Shown piece by piece: positions 59,003 through 64,000 of a DNA stretch of 64,000 nt (position 1 is the stretch's first letter; every line of letters begins with the position of its first letter). Source of the DNA: JBFLYZ01 sp040756415 (lineage in GTDB: Bacteria; Bacteroidota; Bacteroidia; JADZBD01); the NCBI GenBank assembly GCA_040756415.1, contig JBFLYZ010000001.1, positions 62,001 through 126,000 of the forward strand. The letters run 5' to 3'. The notes under the pieces were generated by a model that worked only from the letters and a program-made list of their open reading frames with translations, ran no database searches and was not told the origin of the DNA. The position numbers and the translations under genes were made by a program.

Positions 59003-60240
59003 GACAACTGCTGAAAGAATACCTGAAGATCGACCGGTCGGTGACCAGCCTCATCATTGCCGAATTCTTTCTGCAACTGATCAATTCGGCCTTTTTGGCC
59101 ATACTGCCCCTTTACATGCGTGCCGAAGGTTATGCTGACGGAGCGGTGGCCGCTTCAACAAAATACCGTTACCTGGGCGTACTGGCCCTGGCCATTTTTA
59201 TTGGCGTTTACATCAAGGGCCGCAAGCTGAAGAACCTCTTTTACCTTTCCTGCATATGCGTTCCGCTTTTTGCGCTGGGCATCCTGTATACCGTGCATAT
59301 ACATGCCGATATGGCCAATCATATCATGCAGCTCTGCTGGGGCGCTTCCTTCACTTTTATGCAGATACCGGTGCTGCCATTCATCCTGCGCAACTCCCCG
59401 CGCGAACAGCATACGGCCGCCATATCCCTGAGCTACGCCACCTGGAGCTTCGCCACTATCGCTTCAAGCATCATCATCACGGTGCTCAACCAGCTCGACC
59501 CCGTTCTGTTCAACGAGGCCACCATCCTGTATATCATTGTCGGGTCGGGTTTTCTCAGCATCTATTTCATTTACCGGATGGACTCAGCGGAGCATACCAG
59601 CGAATACCAGAAGCAACACAGCGGGTTCGGCAATTATGATTGGGGCGCCATCAGCAAAGCCCTTATGCCAACGCTTTTCCTGGCGGTAGGGGCAGGGTTC
59701 ACCATTCCCTTTATCAGCCTGTTCTTTGCCAACGTGCATGGCCTGAGCACTTCGCAATTCGCTTCCATCAACCTGGTGGCAAGCATACTGGTAGCTACAG
59801 GTAGCATGATGGTGCCCAACATAAAAAAGAACATGGGTTACCGGCTGGCCATTCCCGCCACGCAAAGCTTCGCCATACTGGCGCTGGTGCTGATGGCTTC
59901 CACGCAATATTACAGCGAGCTGTCCATAGCCGTTTATATCGCCATCATCTGTTTCCTGCTCCGGCAGCCCCTTATGAACATGGCCGGGCCCATGACCAGC
60001 GAGGTGGTGATGAACTACGTGGGAAGGCGAAACCAGGAGATCGTTTCAGCCCTGACCTCGGCCATCTGGAACGGGTCCTGGTTCTTCAGCGGCATGATCT
60101 TCGAGTTCCTGCGCAACAAGCAGGTGCCTTACGTCAATATTTTCCTGATCACGGCAGCGCTTTATACGATAGGCGTGTTCTGGTACCACCTGCTGGTGAA
60201 AGAGTACGTTCGCAAGGAAAACAGTGATGGCCTGAAATAA
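58999..60240 (+). CDS. MFS-like transporter coupled to miaA
   Basis: A 413-residue membrane protein with about twelve hydrophobic segments. It begins at GTG 58999, overlapping the miaA TGA (GTGA); a TTG two codons upstream is an alternative. Structural blocks include FFLQLINSAFLAILPLYM, FIGVYIKGRKLKNLFYLSC, FTFMQIPVLPFILRN, GAGFTIPFISLFFANVHGLS and MNMAGPMTSEVVMNYVGRRNQEIVSALTSAIWNGSWFFSGMIFE. This is the layout of major-facilitator exporters. The substrate is unknown. Co-translation with miaA hints at no particular pathway. Confidence 0.85.
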   Translation: MRQLLKEYLKIDRSVTSLIIAEFFLQLINSAFLAILPLYMRAEGYADGAVAASTKYRYLGVLALAIFIGVYIKGRKLKNLFYLSCICVPLFALGILYTVHIHADMANHIMQLCWGASFTFMQIPVLPFILRNSPREQHTAAISLSYATWSFATIASSIIITVLNQLDPVLFNEATILYIIVGSGFLSIYFIYRMDSAEHTSEYQKQHSGFGNYDWGAISKALMPTLFLAVGAGFTIPFISLFFANVHGLSTSQFASINLVASILVATGSMMVPNIKKNMGYRLAIPATQSFAILALVLMASTQYYSELSIAVYIAIICFLLRQPLMNMAGPMTSEVVMNYVGRRNQEIVSALTSAIWNGSWFFSGMIFEFLRNKQVPYVNIFLITAALYTIGVFWYHLLVKEYVRKENSDGLK

Positions 60241-60245
60241 AAGGT

Positions 60246-60923
60246 TCACTCCCCGGCCGCTATGCCCTGACGGATGAGTACATAACCTCCAATAAGGAAC
60301 ACGCTCGATAATGCAAGCAGGCCCGCGCTCCACATATACAGGTCACCGCCCAGCCGGTGAAAAGCCGCCAGGTGATGATTGATCACGCCTTCCACAATGT
60401 TAAAGGTGCCCCAGCCCAGCAATCCGCCTCCCACCAGCAGGTATCCCGAGCGGTTTATTCCCGGCTTGAAAAGCAAACGCCACAACAAAACAACACCCGT
60501 TGAAATGACCAGCAGGATGATCAGGAAGAAAAGTACATCCCACAGCCACCTCATTTCCCTCACCGTCATAAGCGCTTTCACATCCGCTGTTTCCCTGCCC
60601 TCCATGACCTGGTGAAGGAAAATGCCCTCGGTCAGCGCGCCCAGGCCCATGCCGATGATGGTGGATACGATGGTGAGCGGAACCCAGTTCTTCTCTCCTA
60701 CCGCCCGCGCAATGGAAGTGAAGCGCCTGTACCGTTCGCGCGCCATGTCAGATGCCAGGATCACGATGCCTCCGCAAACGATGAAAGGCAATAAGGAAAA
60801 GAAAAGATTGAAATAGAACGACCTGTCGGACATGCTTTCGGAAAGGTCCTTATAGCACGTAATGCAGGCCCGGGACGCAGGCGCACAGCTTAGCATAAAA
60901 ATGAGTGTAAGAGGCCTCTTCAT
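60246..60923 (-). CDS. DUF2243-like polytopic membrane protein with N-terminal CxxC segment
   Basis: A 225-residue membrane protein. The C-terminal two-thirds resemble DUF2243: GMGLGALTEGIFLHQVMEG, MRWLWDVLFFLIILLVISTGVVLLWR, and the signature GGLLGWGTFNIVEGVINHHLAAFHRL. Before this comes a hydrophobic leader and CITCYKDLSESMSD, a CxxC pair just after the signal region, followed by another helix. DUF2243 proteins are of unknown function. It starts at 60923 with MKRPLTLIFML. It converges on the miaA-linked transporter. Confidence 0.75.
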   Translation of the reverse strand: MKRPLTLIFMLSCAPASRACITCYKDLSESMSDRSFYFNLFFSLLPFIVCGGIVILASDMARERYRRFTSIARAVGEKNWVPLTIVSTIIGMGLGALTEGIFLHQVMEGRETADVKALMTVREMRWLWDVLFFLIILLVISTGVVLLWRLLFKPGINRSGYLLVGGGLLGWGTFNIVEGVINHHLAAFHRLGGDLYMWSAGLLALSSVFLIGGYVLIRQGIAAGE

Positions 60924-61045
60924 TGCGCTACGCTTATCGTTTCGCACCATAAATTTACGCCAGCGGCCGGCCTGATTTTTCAGTCCGTAGTTGAAAAAGG
61001 CATAATACTAGCCAGGAGCAGTCAAAAAATGTCCGGGGAAATTGA

Positions 61046-61963
61046 TCAAAAATACAGCGGGTAAACCTTTACACCGTACTTATTGAGCTCGATAGCGGGA
61101 AGAGGTATCTTGATAAAGCCGAAAGTGGAGAAAAACCCTTTCAGGAACCTGGACCGGGTCTTGATCCTCCACAGGTCGGCATCGAGCGCTAAATAGAATT
61201 GAGGATACCGTTCAAAAGAAGGATGGCTTTGCCAGCCGGGAAATTTCTCAACGCCACCTATCATGCCGGTGGCTCCGTAACCTACGGCCGCATTCAGCCA
61301 GGCGGGAAAGCGGCTGCCGTTGCCCATGAAAGAGGCGAGGTTCAGCGATACCCAGTACGTTTGGCCATTATAGTCCTTGAACAGTTTCTCGGCAGGTGAA
61401 CGGCCCAGCAGCTCCGGGCGGTACTCAGGATATCCTGTGGGATGATAGGAGAACTTGAGCGTGATGCGCTGCCCGCCCCAGCACAGCTCCTGGGCACTTA
61501 CCATGAGCGAACCCGCCAGGTTGGCGGCCATATCGCCCCAACTGAAACCCCAGCCGGAAGAAAAACCATCGAAAAGCTCCAGTATGGTGAGGTAGCCTGT
61601 TCCCAGGAAACCGCCATAAAGCACAGAGCGCTTATGCTCTACCCCGCTCCATTTCATTAAGCCTATCCCTATCCTGCCTATATAATAGGATGCCATGATA
61701 TGACCGGCCTTATCCATCCCCAGCCATTCCCTGTTGTCGTTGAACGAATGCAGGGGAACCCGGGTATGATCATCGTACCAGACCTCGTTCAGGCCCAGTA
61801 CGGACGCCCCGGCCAGCACGGCCTCACCGGCAACAACGGCCAGGAATCTTTTTTTCTGTAATACCGGGCGGGGATCACTGCCCGGCACGGGATTAAGGCT
61901 ATCGCTTTGCGGATAGGAGCTTAAGGAACAAAAGAGAAGAAATATGGCGGAGCTTATTCTCAA
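61046..61963 (-). CDS. DUF2279-like protein
   Basis: A 305-residue envelope protein of unknown function. The TTG at 61963 gives a short signal peptide (MRISSAIFLLFCSLSSYPQ) and overlaps the pgm TGA (TTGA), so the genes are coupled. Conserved blocks are WYDDHTRVPLHSFNDNREWLGMDKAGHIMASYYIGRIG, ELFDGFSSGWGFSWGDMAANLAGS and YPEYRPELLGRSPAEKLFKDYNGQTYWVSLNLASF, all typical of the DUF2279 family. A Glu/Asp/His-rich first half with loop-helix pattern suggests a periplasmic or membrane-linked enzyme, but this is unproven. Confidence 0.75.
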   Translation of the reverse strand: MRISSAIFLLFCSLSSYPQSDSLNPVPGSDPRPVLQKKRFLAVVAGEAVLAGASVLGLNEVWYDDHTRVPLHSFNDNREWLGMDKAGHIMASYYIGRIGIGLMKWSGVEHKRSVLYGGFLGTGYLTILELFDGFSSGWGFSWGDMAANLAGSLMVSAQELCWGGQRITLKFSYHPTGYPEYRPELLGRSPAEKLFKDYNGQTYWVSLNLASFMGNGSRFPAWLNAAVGYGATGMIGGVEKFPGWQSHPSFERYPQFYLALDADLWRIKTRSRFLKGFFSTFGFIKIPLPAIELNKYGVKVYPLYF

Positions 61964-63360
61964 GCGCTGGCGGCAAGCAATACCTTTTTCGTTTCGTCCA
62001 GTATGGCAAATGCTTTTTCCCTCGAGGATGACTCGGCATAGGTACGCAGCACCGGCTCGGTGCCCGAAGCGCGTATCATCAGCCATTCATCATTATCAAA
62101 ATAGTATTTCCAACCGTCTATGGTCTCGGTGCGCTGCACCTTATACTTGCCGAAGGAAGAGTAGGTATTGCTCTTGCAGTTAGCCACTATCCTGTTCTTG
62201 ATCTCATCGCTCAGGTGAAGGTCGTAGCGCTCGAAGGCGAAGGAGCCGGTCATTTCGTACACATCCATGATCAGTTGTTCGAGCGGTTTGCCCGATTTGG
62301 CCATGTATTCCCAGATCACCAGGCCCATCCAGATGCCGTCCCGCTCGGGGATATGCCCCTTGATGGCTATACCACCGCTCTCCTCGCCACCCAGCAGCAC
62401 ATCCTCGGTGATCATAATGCCGGCAATGTATTTGAACCCGATCTTCACCACCTCGTATTCCAGCCCCAGGCGCTCGCACATGCGCTTCACGCGGGGCGTG
62501 ACCGAAAAGGCGTTAACCACCTTGCCTTTCATTTTCTTCTGCTCCACGAGATATTTGATGAGCAAAAGGATGATATGGTGTGAATCAACGAAATTGCCTT
62601 TGCTGTCGTACAGGCCTATGCGGTCAGCGTCACCATCGGTAGCCAGCCCGCAGGCGATATCGCCCGATCGCCTGATGAGCTCCGAGAACTCGCGCAGGTT
62701 CTTGTCGATCGGCTCGGGCGCCTGGCCCTTGAATGACGGGTTGTAGTCGCAATGCAGAAGGGTAGTTTCCGGAAGAAGCCGCTTGATCACGTTCTGGCCC
62801 GCCCCATACATGGCGTCATAGGCGAACCTGAGCCCCGATTTACGTATGGCGTCCAGATCGAAATGCTTTTCCACGTGATCGCAGTACATTTTTTCGAGGT
62901 CAACGTATTCGAGCAGCGGGCCTTCTTTCAACTCCGCATCCAGGTCTGCAGAACAGGTATCAGGTATGATATCCTCGATCTCCTGTATCTTTTCAGGAAG
63001 CAGCGGTCCGCCATAGCTTCCCTTCAGCTTATACCCATTATAGGAAGGAGGGTTATGGCTGGCCGTGATCACCACGCCCAGCGAAGCTTTCTTCTGCAAG
63101 GCGCCCAGCGAGACCATGGGTGTGGAAACAAATCCTTTGGCCAGCAATACTTTCACATTATGCGCGTTCAGCACCCTGGCGGTGGTTTCGGCAAAGAGCT
63201 CTCCGCCAAAGCGGCAATCATGCCCCAGTACCACCGATGGGTTCTTGTAATTCCTGTTCAGCCATATCGCTGTTGCTTCCGCTACGCGCGCCACGTTCTC
63301 GACCGTAAAATCCCGGGCGATAATGGCCCTCCATCCGTCTGTTCCGAATTTGATCTTCAT
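61960..63360 (-). CDS. Phosphoglucomutase/phosphomannomutase family protein
   Basis: A 466-residue alpha-D-phosphohexomutase. The N-terminal KIKFGTDGWRAIIARDFTVENV, the active-site phosphoserine in ITASHNPPSYNGYKL, the metal loop ATDGDADRIG, the sugar-binding loop GGEESGGIAIKGHIPERDGIWM and the phosphate-binding C-terminus RASGTEPVLRTYAES identify all four domains. It interconverts hexose 1- and 6-phosphates for glycan synthesis; glucose, mannose or glucosamine specificity is undecided. A -7 box lies upstream. DUF2279 follows by TTGA overlap. Confidence 0.93.
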   Translation of the reverse strand: MKIKFGTDGWRAIIARDFTVENVARVAEATAIWLNRNYKNPSVVLGHDCRFGGELFAETTARVLNAHNVKVLLAKGFVSTPMVSLGALQKKASLGVVITASHNPPSYNGYKLKGSYGGPLLPEKIQEIEDIIPDTCSADLDAELKEGPLLEYVDLEKMYCDHVEKHFDLDAIRKSGLRFAYDAMYGAGQNVIKRLLPETTLLHCDYNPSFKGQAPEPIDKNLREFSELIRRSGDIACGLATDGDADRIGLYDSKGNFVDSHHIILLLIKYLVEQKKMKGKVVNAFSVTPRVKRMCERLGLEYEVVKIGFKYIAGIMITEDVLLGGEESGGIAIKGHIPERDGIWMGLVIWEYMAKSGKPLEQLIMDVYEMTGSFAFERYDLHLSDEIKNRIVANCKSNTYSSFGKYKVQRTETIDGWKYYFDNDEWLMIRASGTEPVLRTYAESSSREKAFAILDETKKVLLAASA

Positions 63361-63394
63361 AACCTGTTTTTTATACGCTGCCCGTGCAGCCTCG

Positions 63395-63402
63395 CAAATT
63401 TA
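63395..63402 (-). promoter_or_regulatory. Likely -7 box of the phosphohexomutase gene
   Basis: On the minus strand TAAATTTG (63402-63395) matches TAnnTTTG and lies 34 bp before the ATG at 63360. The -33 element is weak, in the 3' end of mltG. Confidence 0.45.
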
Positions 63403-63431
63403 CTAAAAGAAACAGCTTTGCGCCAGCCCCC

Positions 63432-64000
63432 CTATCTGCTGATCTTGCGCTTGTTCAGGGCCTGCTGGTACTTTTTGGCGTAAACCAGGTGCTGCGCCAG
63501 GGTTTTGGAAAAGTTATGCCGGCCCGAGAAATCCTCTTTAGCGCACATATAAAGGTAATCGTGCTTTTCGTAGTTCAGAACCGCGTCAAGCGAAGAGATC
63601 TCGGGTATGCAGATCGGGCCGGGCGGAAGGCCCTGGCACTTATAGGTGTTATAGGGCGAATCGATCTCCAGGTCCTTTTTCAGAACGCGGTTGATCGTGA
63701 AATCACCGATGGCGTAGATCACGGTGGGATCGCTTTGCAGGCAAATGCCCTGGTTCAGGCGGTTGATATAAAGCCCCGCGATGGTCTTTTTCTCATCATC
63801 GAACACCCGCTGTTCCTCCTGCACGATGGAGGCGAGTATGGACACCTCGGTCTGCGTTAAGCCGGCCGCCTTTGCCTTGTTCTTACGCTCTTCGGTCCAG
63901 AACTTCCTGTACTCTTTGGCCATGCGTTCCAGGAACTCCTGCGCGCTGGTGTTCCAGTAGAACTCATAGGTATTGGGTATAAACATGGTCAGGATGTTTC
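63432..64000 (-). CDS. mltG: Endolytic transglycosylase MltG, C-terminal part
   Basis: The frame is open to the window edge, so the N-terminus with its membrane anchor is missing; about 188 residues are visible. The sequence NILTMFIPNTYEFYWNTSAQEFLERM, the catalytic LASIVQEEQRV with its essential glutamate, AGLYINRLNQGICLQSDPTVIYAIG, and SPYNTYKCQGLPPGPICIPEISSLDAVLN are MltG (YceG) signatures. The enzyme cuts nascent glycan strands during peptidoglycan synthesis. It ends in a basic QQALNKRKISR tail. Confidence 0.95.
   Translation of the reverse strand, partial: NILTMFIPNTYEFYWNTSAQEFLERMAKEYRKFWTEERKNKAKAAGLTQTEVSILASIVQEEQRVFDDEKKTIAGLYINRLNQGICLQSDPTVIYAIGDFTINRVLKKDLEIDSPYNTYKCQGLPPGPICIPEISSLDAVLNYEKHDYLYMCAKEDFSGRHNFSKTLAQHLVYAKKYQQALNKRKISR

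Noticed and set aside
1..64000. CRISPR arrays, insertion sequences, prophage genes, rRNA or tRNA genes
   Set aside because: I saw no spaced direct repeats, transposase or integrase motifs, or tRNA T-loop and acceptor patterns; a covariance-model scan for tRNAs would be needed to exclude them fully.

Overview
The window looks like chromosomal DNA from a Bacteroidota (Bacteroidetes) bacterium of moderate G+C. Lineage markers seen directly are: type IX secretion (T9SS) C-terminal sorting domains of type A (three secreted proteins) and type B (one small lipoprotein); two tandem PorP/SprF-like barrels and a DUF6089/PorG-like barrel; ribosomal protein THX; a short RpoD-like sigma factor without region 1.1; and several upstream boxes matching the Bacteroidetes -7 consensus TAnnTTTG. 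No phage, insertion sequence, CRISPR array, rRNA or tRNA gene was recognised. I cannot place the organism below phylum level.

Layout. 1-3.6 kb: 3' end of fmt, HU, an agmatinase-type ureohydrolase overlapping a SpoU methylase, THX, and a PorG-like barrel. 3.6-10.3 kb: a minus-strand biotin block, bioB - outer-membrane barrel - bioF - bioD - bioA - YhhQ-type transporter. 10.4-19.7 kb: surface and signalling genes (two T9SS cargo proteins, a 7TM sensor that stops where a SpoIIE phosphatase would begin, a lone receiver domain, a MarR regulator with a clear operator, and a full TPR-SpoIIE phosphatase). 19.7-21 kb: trmD and rplS. 21-30.9 kb: envelope and housekeeping genes (CPBP protein, PBP4-type DacB, pterin dehydratase, acyltransferase, aminotransferase, DUF1573 lipoprotein, CoA-binding protein, MFS transporter) and a BNR-repeat T9SS cargo.

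30.9-39.3 kb: AddA- and AddB-like helicase-nuclease subunits, separated by an M13 metallopeptidase lipoprotein and a small unknown gene. 39.3-41.7 kb: type-B sorting-domain lipoprotein facing two PorP/SprF barrels. 41.7-43.8 kb: a frame-disrupted gene, a DUF1328 protein and the cbpA-cbpM co-chaperone pair. 43.8-48.4 kb: a large secreted protein with an unusually strong Shine-Dalgarno, divergent from an ECF sigma factor coupled to a small membrane protein, then an OmpA-type protein and an OmpR-type regulator. 48.4-51.8 kb: FAD oxidoreductase - DUF1365 - Cfa-like methyltransferase lipid operon. 51.8-64 kb: ilvE, an RpoD-like sigma factor overlapping a DEAD-box helicase, a CASTOR/POLLUX-like channel, a pRiA4b ORF-3-like protein, miaA with a coupled transporter, DUF2243- and DUF2279-like proteins, phosphohexomutase and the 3' part of mltG.

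Genes are packed tightly. There are many 4-nt stop/start overlaps (ATGA, GTGA, TTGA) and four convergent pairs whose stop codons overlap. The observations most worth following are the barrel gene embedded in the biotin operon, the terminator that abuts the bioA start codon, the sensor lacking its phosphatase domain, the MarR operator, the Cfa-like enzyme with an altered bicarbonate-site motif, and the ECF sigma/small membrane protein/giant secreted protein locus.
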